Of a stretch of DNA of 64,000 nt, positions 28,571 to 36,544 are shown piece after piece. Source of the stretch: Aneurinibacillus terranovensis DSM 18919 (GTDB lineage Bacteria > Bacillota > Bacilli > Aneurinibacillales > Aneurinibacillaceae); assembly GCF_000430625.1 (NCBI RefSeq), contig NZ_AUMJ01000015.1:62001-126000 (forward strand), given 5' to 3'. Below the pieces are notes generated by a model that saw nothing but the letters and a program-made list of their open reading frames with translations, was not told the DNA's origin and made no database searches. Position 1 is the stretch's first letter; each line of letters opens with the position of its first letter. The position numbers and the translations under genes are program-made.

Positions 28571-29560
28571 TTACCCAATCAAGTGATGATAGCTTGCAAA
28601 AAAATGCTCTCGTTTTCTTGTCTGCCGGATCAGCATGGAAAGAAAAAACTCGATGCGGTCAGCCTGAAATCCCCTTTTATGGTCGTATAACCCGATGACT
28701 TCACGGAGGAAATTATCAGGAAAACGAAGTAGCAAAAAAATCAGACTGAGATCCTGCCGGGTGAGTGGACGAATGTTCTCATAGGTGGCCATAATCATGT
28801 GGAATACAGCCGGGTTCCATTCCTGCTGAACGAGAACCCGGCTGATGAATTGAGCAATATCTACGATTGGTGTGTCATATGCAGCCGTATCGAAATCGAT
28901 TAAAGCCGCTGTGTGTGACCTGGTGATGATAAAATTGTGGCTGGCGAGGTCCCGGTGAGATACAAAAAAAGATTCGAGAGACTTCGTATATTCTTTACTA
29001 AGCTCCGACCTTTGAAGGGCGGTCATTGCGCGGTGAGCTTCTTCAAGAATAGAAGGAGCGGCCCAACGAATGAGTGCGTCCAGTCTCGGATTGGGAGAAA
29101 TGGGGGCTGCATTGGTAACCATTTCGTAAAACCGCTTCATCCGTGTGCTCCATTTAAAAAGAAGAGGGGGCACGGGGGATGTTGCCAAAGGGCCAGGGAC
29201 TATGTTTTGGGAGAAGGTATGAAAAAGAGCCAGTGATCGAGCCGCGCGTTTTATATCGTCCCGGTTAAAATAGCTGCTGCAGCGCCCCTCAATTTTTTTC
29301 ATCACGGTAAAATAGCTGCCGTTCCAAGCGAAAAAAGGAGAACCATCATACGCGCGAATGTACTGGACAACTTCGCGATATCCCCTTGAAAAAAGTGAAT
29401 CTGCCAAATGAGTAACCCAGAGAGCTTTCTCCATCGAGGCATAAGCTTTTATAACGACACTTCCTTTGTTTGTCTCACAAATCCACACTTTTTGCTTGTT
29501 GATTATCCGGATAACTTGGGCGTTGTAGGCTTGTTCAATCTTCAGAGCCAGTTCCCGCAT
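28571..29560 (-). CDS. ysxE: YsxE/CotS-like phosphotransferase-fold spore protein
   Basis: 329 residues with an aminoglycoside phosphotransferase/CotS-type kinase fold: Brenner motif HRDLASHNFI and the metal motif LIDFDTAAYD are intact. The CotS family includes spore coat proteins such as CotS, YtaA and YsxE; in B. subtilis ysxE lies next to spoVID and near safA. Here it is downstream of the safA-like gene on the same strand. Start at 29560: GGAGG lies 8 bases upstream of this ATG, better than the ATGs further upstream. Small-molecule kinase activity is possible but unproven. Confidence 0.78.
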   Translation of the reverse strand: MRELALKIEQAYNAQVIRIINKQKVWICETNKGSVVIKAYASMEKALWVTHLADSLFSRGYREVVQYIRAYDGSPFFAWNGSYFTVMKKIEGRCSSYFNRDDIKRAARSLALFHTFSQNIVPGPLATSPVPPLLFKWSTRMKRFYEMVTNAAPISPNPRLDALIRWAAPSILEEAHRAMTALQRSELSKEYTKSLESFFVSHRDLASHNFIITRSHTAALIDFDTAAYDTPIVDIAQFISRVLVQQEWNPAVFHMIMATYENIRPLTRQDLSLIFLLLRFPDNFLREVIGLYDHKRGFQADRIEFFLSMLIRQTRKREHFFASYHHLIG

Positions 29561-29599
29561 ACTATAATCCTCCATGTGTTGTTCCATTTAATATAGAAG

Positions 29600-29633
29600 A
29601 GAAAAACGAGCCGTCTTTCATGCTCGTTTTTCT
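29600..29633 (-). terminator. Terminator between safA and ysxE
   Basis: AGAAAAACGAGC (29600-29611) pairs with GCTCGTTTTTCT (29622-29633) in a 12-bp stem. On the minus strand the T-rich arm follows the stem and would terminate safA. Confidence 0.75.
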
Positions 29634-29650
29634 TTACAGTGCCGCTTGGA

Positions 29651-31144
29651 TCAGTTTTCTTCGGTATGTGCCTCTACTATTTCACCGGTTTCTGTGAATT
29701 CATCTGTAATTTCTTTTTGTAAAGAGGGTGCTTCATATGAAATTTTCCGCAGTGAAGTCTGATAAGGAAATGGGTTCATGATTTGTGATGGTGAATAAGG
29801 ATTATACGACATCATTGTTTGTCCTGCGCCAGGTGTGCTGCTATATGGCATTCCCGGTGGCATGCCATATGGAGTGCCGTAAGACATCCCGGGTGTGGTA
29901 CCGTATGGAGTGCCGTAAGACATCCCTGGTGTCATACCGTAAGGAGCGCCATAAGACGTTCCCGGTGCCATACCGTATGACGTATCGGGCGACGAACTGG
30001 AAGACTCACCGGAGGATGAATCTGCCGTATCAAAAGACGTACCTGGTGAAAAATCTGATGGTGTACCGTACGGGGCACTCGGTGCTGTACCGTCCGACAT
30101 GTCCGGTGACATACCGGAATACATGTCTTGTGTCATCCCATATGGATAACCATACGGCATACCAGGTGCCATGCCCGGTGACATCCACGTGCCGGCAGGT
30201 TGATGGTAGTATGGCATAGCCGGATATGCCTGACCGGCTTCCCATGGCAATGCTGGCCCTGTTGTTATCGGGGAGTAAGAGGAGGACTCTGTCTCTTCAT
30301 CTCCCATGACCGCTCCCATTTGTGGAAACTGATGTACTGGCATAGGCATATGCATAGGCAAAGGAGGACACAGTGGTCTGTGTATCACCGGTGCCAGAGG
30401 CATAGGGCACGGCGGTCTGTGTATCATTGGTGCAAGAGCAAACGGAGGCCTTTTGCACGGGAGCGGAACTTGCGGCATTGGCATAAACGGAGCTGGGAAT
30501 GGGTGCATCATTGGCATAAGCGGCGGCATCATGTGCTGCATCATCTCATACGATGAGCTGCTTTCTTCGATATACACCTGCATTTGTTTTACAGGCGGCG
30601 GACACGGCTGTACGGTCTGCGGCGGACATGGTGGGCACGGTACAGCAGGCGGTGAGGGAAGTGGCGCTTTCTGCACAGGCGCTTCCACAACTGGTGCCGG
30701 AGCTGGTGCCGGAATAGGCATTTCCTTCTTTGGAGCCAATGGCGGTGGTGTAGGCGCTGGTATTGGGATTGGCGCCGGTGCTTCTTCTACCGGCATTTCT
30801 ACGATTGGCATTTCTTTTGCCACCGGTGCTTCCTTCATTGGTTTTTCCTTCACTACAGGGAATTCCTTCATCGGTTTTTCTTTCTTAAATGGAACGCTCG
30901 GTATTTCAATATTCATCTCCAAATTGATGTCAATGTCACCCAGTGGTTGATTCGAATGGGGCGATGTCGGCAGTTCCGGTTTGATATTCACACCTTCCGT
31001 TGGAACCTTCACCTTCATTCCAGGCATGATTTTGTCAGGATTTTTAATATGTGTATTAGCCTCTAGAAGGGTTTTAAAATCCACGCCATACCGCTTCGCA
31101 ATTTTCCACAGGGTATCTCCTCTTTTAACAATATGGATCTTCAT
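29651..31144 (-). CDS. safA: LysM spore coat assembly protein, SafA-like
   Basis: 497 residues. The N-terminal LysM domain (MKIHIVKRGDTLWKIAKRYG, residues 1-48) targets spore cortex/coat peptidoglycan in SafA. Residues about 75-170 are a Pro/Lys/Glu-rich linker, then a long Pro/Met/Cys-rich segment (PCPPCPPQ; MPLAPVIHRP), then a Tyr/Gly/Pro repeat region with a roughly 12-residue unit PYGxxPGMSYGT, and a short charged C-terminus. SafA of B. subtilis has the same LysM plus low-complexity plan and interacts with SpoVID. Start 31144 is preferred over upstream Met codons because of GGGTG spacing. Low-complexity parts differ between species. Confidence 0.82.
   Translation of the reverse strand: MKIHIVKRGDTLWKIAKRYGVDFKTLLEANTHIKNPDKIMPGMKVKVPTEGVNIKPELPTSPHSNQPLGDIDINLEMNIEIPSVPFKKEKPMKEFPVVKEKPMKEAPVAKEMPIVEMPVEEAPAPIPIPAPTPPPLAPKKEMPIPAPAPAPVVEAPVQKAPLPSPPAVPCPPCPPQTVQPCPPPVKQMQVYIEESSSSYEMMQHMMPPLMPMMHPFPAPFMPMPQVPLPCKRPPFALAPMIHRPPCPMPLAPVIHRPLCPPLPMHMPMPVHQFPQMGAVMGDEETESSSYSPITTGPALPWEAGQAYPAMPYYHQPAGTWMSPGMAPGMPYGYPYGMTQDMYSGMSPDMSDGTAPSAPYGTPSDFSPGTSFDTADSSSGESSSSSPDTSYGMAPGTSYGAPYGMTPGMSYGTPYGTTPGMSYGTPYGMPPGMPYSSTPGAGQTMMSYNPYSPSQIMNPFPYQTSLRKISYEAPSLQKEITDEFTETGEIVEAHTEEN
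29840..30060 (-). repeat. Tandem Tyr-Gly-Pro coding repeat in safA
   Basis: About 36-bp units coding for variants of PYGxxPGMSYGT, imperfectly repeated several times. Likely to vary in number between strains by slippage. Confidence 0.75.
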
Positions 31145-31292
31145 AAGAGCACCCATCCTCTCTTCCAAAATTACCTTAACATCGTATGCAGGGCTGGGCG
31201 TTTTGCTACGAAGATCGAAAAAGTTAAAAAAATTTGCATAAATCATTTATTTTCTGGAAAAGATAAGAAAAAAATGCAAAGCGGGGATTTTT

Positions 31293-31883
31293 ATGACTGT
31301 AAGTAAACATAGGCGATATAGAGTAAAGCATGTCGTATTTCTTCTGGTGATGGTAAGCTTTCTTATTGGAGGAGTTGCGGGAGGGACTTCGTATTTTTAC
31401 CGCTCGGTTGAGTGGTTAAAAGGCGCGGCGGATCGCCAGGTTAGCGCCCAAACTATTCATGTCATTCTAAAGCGAAATTATTTATCCGGTGATACTACCA
31501 GGGAGAACCGTCAGGAGATCGTGAATTCGTCCAGTGAAATTTTACGGAAATACCATAGCTGGAATTTTATCTCCCAGCAGGGGAATCAATTCGTCTTCGA
31601 AATGAAGGTGAATGATATCTCTCCGGCATGTAAAAAGAACGGATATTTTGGAATCAATGACAATGGAATGCTTGCTTTGTATAACGGGGAGCCGGAAAAA
31701 AGGAAGGTTATGCAGACTTTCTTCCCGTTGGATGCTCAGAAGCTGGAATCCAGTCTGCCGCAGGACGAGCTTCTGCGATTAAAAAACGGAATTCGAATTT
31801 CTAACGTTGCCGAATATAATTCGATTCTTTCTACATACAGTGAGTTTGCTAATGACGAAAAGAACGAATCCAATCCCAAATAA
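31293..31883 (+). CDS. bofC: Forespore regulator BofC
   Basis: 196 residues. One N-terminal membrane segment or signal (VVFLLVMVSFLIGGVAGG), then a secreted two-part domain. The C-terminal half carries the BofC pattern DISPACKKNGYFGINDNGMLALYNG and TFFPLDAQKLESSLP. BofC is exported from the forespore and restrains SpoIVB, thereby delaying pro-sigma-K processing by SpoIVFB, which this window also encodes. In B. subtilis bofC is next to ruvA; here fabH intervenes. ATG 31293 follows GCGGGG. Confidence 0.87.
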   Translation: MTVSKHRRYRVKHVVFLLVMVSFLIGGVAGGTSYFYRSVEWLKGAADRQVSAQTIHVILKRNYLSGDTTRENRQEIVNSSSEILRKYHSWNFISQQGNQFVFEMKVNDISPACKKNGYFGINDNGMLALYNGEPEKRKVMQTFFPLDAQKLESSLPQDELLRLKNGIRISNVAEYNSILSTYSEFANDEKNESNPK

Positions 31884-31896
31884 AACAGAGAAAAAA

Positions 31897-31913
31897 CTAG
31901 TACCAGGTAATAA
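31897..31913 (+). promoter_or_regulatory. FapR-like operator upstream of fabH
   Basis: CTAGTACCAGGTAATAA matches the FapR palindrome TTAGTACCtgGTACTAA at 14 of 17 positions. A -10 TATAAT lies at 31924-31929, so the site covers the expected -35 region. FapR represses lipid synthesis genes, including fabH, in Bacillales and is relieved by malonyl-CoA. Confidence 0.65.
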
Positions 31914-32045
31914 CACCAGATGATATAATACGTATTATAAAGCTAGCGCAACGCCAAAGGTGCAGGCGATAGACTTAGTTGTATTTACGGTGTATAAAAA
32001 AGTTCTTCTTAATTTATACGCTTTACAAAGGGGAGGGCGTTTATA

Positions 32046-33038
32046 ATGAGTTCTATATCTTCTAAAGCAAAAATTACGGCCATCGGTACCTATGTTCCGC
32101 AACGCACCTTAACGAACGCAGACCTGGAGAAAATGGTGGATACGAATGATGAGTGGATTGTACGCCGCACTGGGATTCGAGAGCGGCGAATATCTCAACC
32201 TGAGGAATTTACCACTGATTTGTGTGTGGCAGCCATCGAAAATTTAATAGAAAGATACAATAAATCCGTGAAAGATGTGGATCTTATTATTGTATCGACA
32301 ACTACACCGGATTATGTTTTTCCAAGTGTGGCAAGCCAAATTCAGGCGAGACTGGGAATAGAAAATGCAGGCGCGCTCGATTTGAACGCGACGTGTGCCG
32401 GTTTTGTATATGGATTACACCTTGCCAACGGTGTAGTTACGGCAGGTTTGAATAAAAAGGTTTTAGTGCTCGGGGGAGAAACGCTATCCAAAGTAACGGA
32501 TTACAGCGACCGAACGACCTGTATCTTGTTTGGTGACGGGGCTGGCGCCGTCCTGGTCGAGTATGATGAAGAAAATCCGAGCTTTTTGTCCTCCTACCTT
32601 ACGTCTGCAGGTGAAGGCGGCGTTCATTTATACCGGACAGGATTGTCAAAAAAGATGGATCTCAATGAGTTAAACGATAGCGGCTATATCGTACAAAATG
32701 GACGGGAAGTATACAGGTGGGCCGTTACGACGGTTCCCCTTGGAATGAAGGCCCTCATGGAAAAAAGCAGGCTTGACCTAAAAGATATAGACTGGTTTGT
32801 GCCTCACAGCGCCAATCTGAGAATGATTGAATCGATATGTGAAAAAAGCGGATTTCCGATAGAAAAAACGCTAACCAGTATAGAGTACTTTGGGAATACC
32901 TCTTCAGCAACGATTCCGCTCGCACTGGAAAAGGGCATTATGGAAGGAAAGCTGCAGCCGGGGGACAGAGTACTTCTTTACGGATTTGGCGGTGGACTCG
33001 TCCAGGCCGGACTGATTGTCGAATGGACAGCTTCTTAA
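32046..33038 (+). CDS. fabH: Beta-ketoacyl-ACP synthase III
   Basis: 330 residues, thiolase fold. Catalytic Cys in NATCAGFVYGL, His in FVPHSANLRMI and Asn in EYFGNTSSATIP; C-terminal GFGGGLVQAGLIVEW. It condenses acyl-CoA with malonyl-ACP to start fatty acid synthesis. ATG 32046 follows AAAGGGGAGG. It stands alone between bofC and ruvA rather than in a fab cluster, with its own FapR-like site and terminator. Confidence 0.95.
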   Translation: MSSISSKAKITAIGTYVPQRTLTNADLEKMVDTNDEWIVRRTGIRERRISQPEEFTTDLCVAAIENLIERYNKSVKDVDLIIVSTTTPDYVFPSVASQIQARLGIENAGALDLNATCAGFVYGLHLANGVVTAGLNKKVLVLGGETLSKVTDYSDRTTCILFGDGAGAVLVEYDEENPSFLSSYLTSAGEGGVHLYRTGLSKKMDLNELNDSGYIVQNGREVYRWAVTTVPLGMKALMEKSRLDLKDIDWFVPHSANLRMIESICEKSGFPIEKTLTSIEYFGNTSSATIPLALEKGIMEGKLQPGDRVLLYGFGGGLVQAGLIVEWTAS

Positions 33039-33052
33039 AAGAAAAAAACAAC

Positions 33053-33094
33053 AAAACCCTGTTTCGGAAAAAAGCGGCCGTTTCAGGGTTTTTT
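33053..33094 (+). terminator. Terminator after fabH
   Basis: AAAACCCTG pairs with CAGGGTTTT, with an inner CGG/CCG helix, followed by T-residues. Confidence 0.85.
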
Positions 33095-33109
33095 ATCCTG
33101 CTCATTAAC

Positions 33110-33123
33110 AAAATGTATGTTCG
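33110..33123 (+). promoter_or_regulatory. Weak LexA (SOS) box candidate before ruvA
   Basis: AAAATGTATGTTCG fits the Bacillus LexA consensus CGAACRNRYGTTCG at 11 of 14 positions; the right half is exact. ruvAB is SOS-regulated in B. subtilis, which supports an otherwise marginal match. Confidence 0.4.
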
Positions 33124-33186
33124 TATATTTTCAGTTAGTGTACAATGAAGATAAAGATTCTCTGGGATTGTGGAGGGCAAGGTTGT

Positions 33187-33822
33187 ATGATTGATTTTAT
33201 TGAGGGCAGGATTGAATATATAGAAACGGACAGTGTTATTATTAGTACAAATGGAATCGGCTACCGCGTTTTTTCGGGGAATCCGTTTGTCTATCGGGAA
33301 AATGGCAGTGAGGTTGTTAGAATATATACCCATCACTATGTTCGCGAGGATGCAATTTTTTTATACGGATTTCGCAGCCGGGATGAAAGGAATTTATTTC
33401 GCAAGTTACTTGATGTATCAGGGATAGGGCCCAAAGGAGCGCTCGCCATTACATCCGCCGGTATGCCGCAACAGATTATCTCTGCCATTCAACTGGAGAA
33501 TATCGACTTTCTCACGCGTTTTCCCGGAATTGGCAAGAAAACCGCCCAGCGGATTGTGCTTGACTTGAAGGATAAGCTGAAAGGCGCTATACATAAGGAA
33601 ACATTGATGGAACAGGTGGAAGAGAATCCTAAGGAAGAAGAACTTTCGCTTTTTGGGGCTTTTCAAGAGCCGAGACAGGAAGCGATAGAGGCTTTGACCG
33701 CTCTTGGATATAGCGATAACGAGATACAGAAAGTCATGAAAAAGCTTGAGAAGGATGGGGCTGACCTGGCATCAACCGACAAGATTGTGAAGCGGGCACT
33801 CCAGCTATTTTTAACCACCTGA
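33187..33822 (+). CDS. ruvA: Holliday junction helicase subunit RuvA
   Basis: 211 residues. N-terminal OB fold (MIDFIEGRIEYIETDSVII), tandem helix-hairpin-helix motifs (LLDVSGIGPKGALAI; FPGIGKKTAQRIVLDLKDK) and a C-terminal UBA-like domain (EAIEALTALGYSDNEIQKV). It binds four-way junctions and recruits RuvB. ATG 33187 follows GGAGGG. Confidence 0.96.
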   Translation: MIDFIEGRIEYIETDSVIISTNGIGYRVFSGNPFVYRENGSEVVRIYTHHYVREDAIFLYGFRSRDERNLFRKLLDVSGIGPKGALAITSAGMPQQIISAIQLENIDFLTRFPGIGKKTAQRIVLDLKDKLKGAIHKETLMEQVEENPKEEELSLFGAFQEPRQEAIEALTALGYSDNEIQKVMKKLEKDGADLASTDKIVKRALQLFLTT

Positions 33823-33832
33823 GGAGGGATAA

Positions 33833-34831
33833 ATGGTGGAAGAGAGACTCATAACGGCGGAAATTCAGGGGGAAGATTACTTGGAATCCAGCCTTCGTCC
33901 CCGTTATTTGCATGAATATATCGGACAGACACAGATTAAAGACAATTTAAAAGTATTTATCGAGGCTGCGAAAATGAGGGAAGAAGCCCTTGACCATGTC
34001 CTGCTGTACGGACCGCCCGGCCTCGGCAAGACGACCTTGTCAACCATTATCGCAAACGAGCTCGGCGTTCATATTCGCACAACCTCAGGCCCGGCCATTG
34101 AGCGGGCGGGTGATCTGGCGGCCATACTCACAAGTCTTGAGGAAGGGGACGTCCTGTTTATTGATGAAATCCACCGCCTGCACCGCAGTGTGGAAGAAGT
34201 GTTATATCCGGCCATGGAAGACTATTCATTAGATATTGTCATTGGCAAAGGTCCGGAAGCTCGTTCCATCCGGCTCGATTTGCCGCCTTTTACGCTGGTG
34301 GGCGCGACCACGCGGGCGGGGATGCTGTCCGCACCGCTCCGGGATCGGTTTGGTGTGGTGAATCGGCTTGAATATTATACGGTAGATGAATTAACCAACA
34401 TCGTAACACGGGCAGCCGATATTTACGATATTAGAATTATCGGTGAAGGGGCGGCGGAGATTGCCCGCCGTTCGCGCGGAACCCCGCGAATCGCCAATCG
34501 CCTGTTGAAGCGGGTTCGCGATTTTGCCCAGGTACAGGGGAATGGCGTGATTACAGCTGAACAGGCATCCGAGGCACTGGAACGAATCCGCGTTGATAAA
34601 ATGGGACTTGACCATATCGATCATAATCTGATGATGGCGATTATCGATATCTTTCGCGGCGGCCCGGTTGGGCTGGATACGCTCGCAGCGACGATCAGCG
34701 AGGAGAAGGGGACGATTGAAGATGTATGCGAGCCGTATTTAATGCAGATTGGTTTTCTCCAGCGAACTCCGCGCGGCCGCATGGCCACAGTACAGGCGTA
34801 TCAATATTTTGGAAGGAAGATGCCTGAATGA
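33833..34831 (+). CDS. ruvB: Holliday junction helicase ATPase RuvB
   Basis: 332-residue AAA+ motor: Walker [13 protein letters not shown], Walker [12 protein letters not shown], sensor GATTRAG, arginine finger region LRDRFG, and a C-terminal winged helix ([17 protein letters not shown]). It drives branch migration with RuvA. Starts after GAGGAGGG. Its stop overlaps the next start as ATGA. Confidence 0.97.
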   Translation: MVEERLITAEIQGEDYLESSLRPRYLHEYIGQTQIKDNLKVFIEAAKMREEALDHVLLYGPPGLGKTTLSTIIANELGVHIRTTSGPAIERAGDLAAILTSLEEGDVLFIDEIHRLHRSVEEVLYPAMEDYSLDIVIGKGPEARSIRLDLPPFTLVGATTRAGMLSAPLRDRFGVVNRLEYYTVDELTNIVTRAADIYDIRIIGEGAAEIARRSRGTPRIANRLLKRVRDFAQVQGNGVITAEQASEALERIRVDKMGLDHIDHNLMMAIIDIFRGGPVGLDTLAATISEEKGTIEDVCEPYLMQIGFLQRTPRGRMATVQAYQYFGRKMPE

Positions 34832-35046
34832 ATCCTATCGCCAAAATGATGGTGGTTGGTGGAATTATTCTGATCGTACTCGGGCTGCTGTGGCAGGTTG
34901 GCGGCCGGTTTCTCCATTTGGGCAAATTGCCCGGTGACATTTCGATAGAAAAAGAAAACTTCCGGTTTTATTTTCCGCTCGCTTCCAGCATTATTGTAAG
35001 CATCATTTTATCGTTTATTTTTTACGTACTGCGTTTTTTTCGGTAG
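34828..35046 (+). CDS. DUF2905 small membrane protein
   Basis: 72 residues with two hydrophobic segments ([32 protein letters not shown]) joined by [19 protein letters not shown], the hallmark of the DUF2905 family. It commonly follows ruvB in Firmicutes; function unknown. ATGA overlap with ruvB indicates coupling. Confidence 0.9.
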   Translation: MNPIAKMMVVGGIILIVLGLLWQVGGRFLHLGKLPGDISIEKENFRFYFPLASSIIVSIILSFIFYVLRFFR

Positions 35047-35135
35047 ATAAAACAAAGTATAGCTTTGTTATCTACATAAGTGCAACTAAGGCTATCGCCA
35101 GTGCCTTCGGCCTGGCGATAGTCGAGTTTTCTTTT
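35043..35135 (+). repeat. Structured repeat element, copy A
   Basis: Two hairpins: GTAGATAA..CAAAG/CTTTGTTATCTAC (35043-35075), then GTGCAACTAAGG (35080-35091) and CTATCGCCAG/CTGGCGATAG (35092-35121) with CGGCCTGG at 35108-35115, followed by a T-rich tail. The block GATAA..AAAG-TA-CTTT.TTATC / GTGCARCTAAGG-NN-ATCGCCA / CGGCCTGG recurs at 38.86 kb. It overlaps the DUF2905 stop and could also serve as a terminator. Confidence 0.7.
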
Positions 35136-35165
35136 AAATAAGAAAGGAAAAAAGGGGACACATTT

Positions 35166-35993
35166 ATGGTTGACGTTAGATGGTTGTTTGGCCGGAAGGA
35201 GTGGCGCCTGATCGACCAGTCGAAGACGCACCCGTCGTTTACGGCGCTTTATTCTTTCGCTATTGACGATACGTTATGTTCGTCCGTCAGTTCGGGCAGG
35301 AGCCCTGCGGCCCTGCGGACATGGGTACACCAGCATAATGTAGTGCTCGGAAACAGAGATTATAAACTTACGAATATCGGTGACGGAATCCGCTACCTGG
35401 CAGAGGAAGGATATCAGGCTATTGTGCGGAATTCCGGAGGTGCTGCCGTTGTACTGGACGAAGGAGTTCTTAACATTTCCCTCGTTCTCCCGGCAGAAGG
35501 TATTTTTTCTGAGATTAATGCCGGTTATAAGGCAATGGTGGAGTTGATTCGTTTGCTGCTTGAACCGTATCACGTGACGGTGGATACAGGAGAGGTTCAT
35601 GGATCCTACTGTCCGGGTGAGTATGATGTAAGCATAGGCGGGCGGAAGTTTGGCGGACTGGCCCAGCGCAGGCGGAGAGGAGCCGTTGCCGTTCAGGCTT
35701 TTTTGCTAATTGCAGGAAGCGGGGGAAAGCGGGCTGAGTTGCTGCGTTCGTTCTATTCCCGAGCGGCCGGAAGCGAAGACACCGGATACCCGGAAATCAT
35801 TCCCGAGCGGTTGGCCTCCCTGGCTGAACTTGTCGATAAGGAAATCAATGTTCCGCTGGTAATGGAGGAGCTCACGAGCCTTTTGCAACGCCGCTCTGAG
35901 CAAGTTTTGTTCTCGCAGCTTTTGCCGGAAGAGATAGAGGAATTTAACAAAAGTGTGGAATCGATGAAAACGCGCAACCCGCATATAGAATAG
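35166..35993 (+). CDS. lipL: Octanoyl-[GcvH]:protein N-octanoyltransferase LipL
   Basis: 275-residue biotin/lipoate ligase-fold amidotransferase that moves octanoyl or lipoyl from GcvH to E2 subunits in the Bacillus lipoate pathway. Matches to the B. subtilis LipL (YwfL) pattern as I remember it: DDTLC, RTWVH, VRNSGGAAVVLDEGVLNISL, GSYCPGEYDVSIGG with the catalytic Cys149, and FGGLAQRR. Length is close to the family's 280. ATG 35166 follows AAAGGGG. No lipoate gene is near, so it acts in trans. LipM is the alternative; the overall pattern favours LipL. Confidence 0.85.
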   Translation: MVDVRWLFGRKEWRLIDQSKTHPSFTALYSFAIDDTLCSSVSSGRSPAALRTWVHQHNVVLGNRDYKLTNIGDGIRYLAEEGYQAIVRNSGGAAVVLDEGVLNISLVLPAEGIFSEINAGYKAMVELIRLLLEPYHVTVDTGEVHGSYCPGEYDVSIGGRKFGGLAQRRRRGAVAVQAFLLIAGSGGKRAELLRSFYSRAAGSEDTGYPEIIPERLASLAELVDKEINVPLVMEELTSLLQRRSEQVLFSQLLPEEIEEFNKSVESMKTRNPHIE

Positions 35994-36054
35994 AGAAACC
36001 GTTTGAGAACATTGCATATTTGTAGAGGAAGGCTGTGGCTAGTAGGTTTGACCT

Positions 36055-36348
36055 GGTGACAGCTATTTTCCATGGAGATAAGAAAATTACTTTGCAAGAA
36101 AAATATGGATTTCATTCCTTTATCGTGCTAATGTTATGATGTTAAGTTCCAGTCTTTCATCAGCGATGAAGGAAGAATCGCACAGGGAAAGTGTTCTTAT
36201 CACACTTCTTGTTACGATATCCTGCGTTTCTATCGCTGGAATTGGATCCGCATTCTGTGGATTAATTGCGGGTATGGTAGCAAACTATATTCTTGTCGGA
36301 GACGTGAAAAATTTTTTCAGAAAAGAAGGTGCTGTACAAGAAAAATAA
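36055..36348 (+). pseudogene. Probable C-terminal remnant of a BenE-type symporter
   Basis: A frame of about 70 residues from ATG 36136 (open further upstream) contains HRESVLITLLVTISCVSI and AGIGSAFCGLIAGMVANYIL. This resembles the last two membrane segments of benzoate/H+ symporters, which end in VTASG..LFGIGSAFWGLVAG-like sequence in a protein of about 390 residues. No ribosome site precedes it, and the rest of the gene is absent. I read it as a fragment; a genuine small membrane protein is the alternative. Confidence 0.4.
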
Positions 36349-36352
36349 AAGA

Positions 36353-36382
36353 TTGACACGGTTTATTCTATCTTTTATATTA
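36353..36382 (+). promoter_or_regulatory. Promoter of the rbs operon
   Basis: TTGACA (36353-36358), 18-base spacer, TATATT (36377-36382). The predicted transcription start falls on the first operator. Confidence 0.7.
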
Positions 36383-36388
36383 AATGGT

Positions 36389-36402
36389 GTAATCGGTTAC
36401 CT
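36389..36402 (+). promoter_or_regulatory. LacI-family operator 1 (rbs)
   Basis: TGTAATCGGTTACC, a near-palindrome with a central CG, at the predicted +1 of the rbs promoter. Likely RbsR site, with possible CcpA recognition. Confidence 0.75.
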
Positions 36403-36432
36403 ATTAGTTTCAAGGTATTTTTTTAAATAGCG

Positions 36433-36446
36433 TGTAACCGATTACC
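36433..36446 (+). promoter_or_regulatory. LacI-family operator 2 (rbs)
   Basis: TGTAACCGATTACC, 44 bases centre-to-centre from operator 1, in the untranslated leader. Confidence 0.75.
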
Positions 36447-36463
36447 TATTTTTTTGCGCTTAC

Positions 36464-36477
36464 TGTAACCGGTTACA
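36464..36477 (+). promoter_or_regulatory. LacI-family operator 3 (rbs)
   Basis: TGTAACCGGTTACA, a perfect palindrome, 31 bases from operator 2. It also fits the CcpA cre consensus TGWAANCGNTNWCA. Confidence 0.78.
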
Positions 36478-36544
36478 CACCGGAGGGATGTGAGAATTCA
36501 CAAGGTTAGTTGAACGGCAAATTTAATGCGAGAGGTAGAATACT

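Noticed and set aside
30453-30950. Plus-strand open frame rich in Gly-Ala-Ile (GAGAGIGIS type)
   Set aside because: It is the exact antisense of the Pro/Met-rich part of the safA-like gene; no ribosome site, and its composition follows from the complementary codons.
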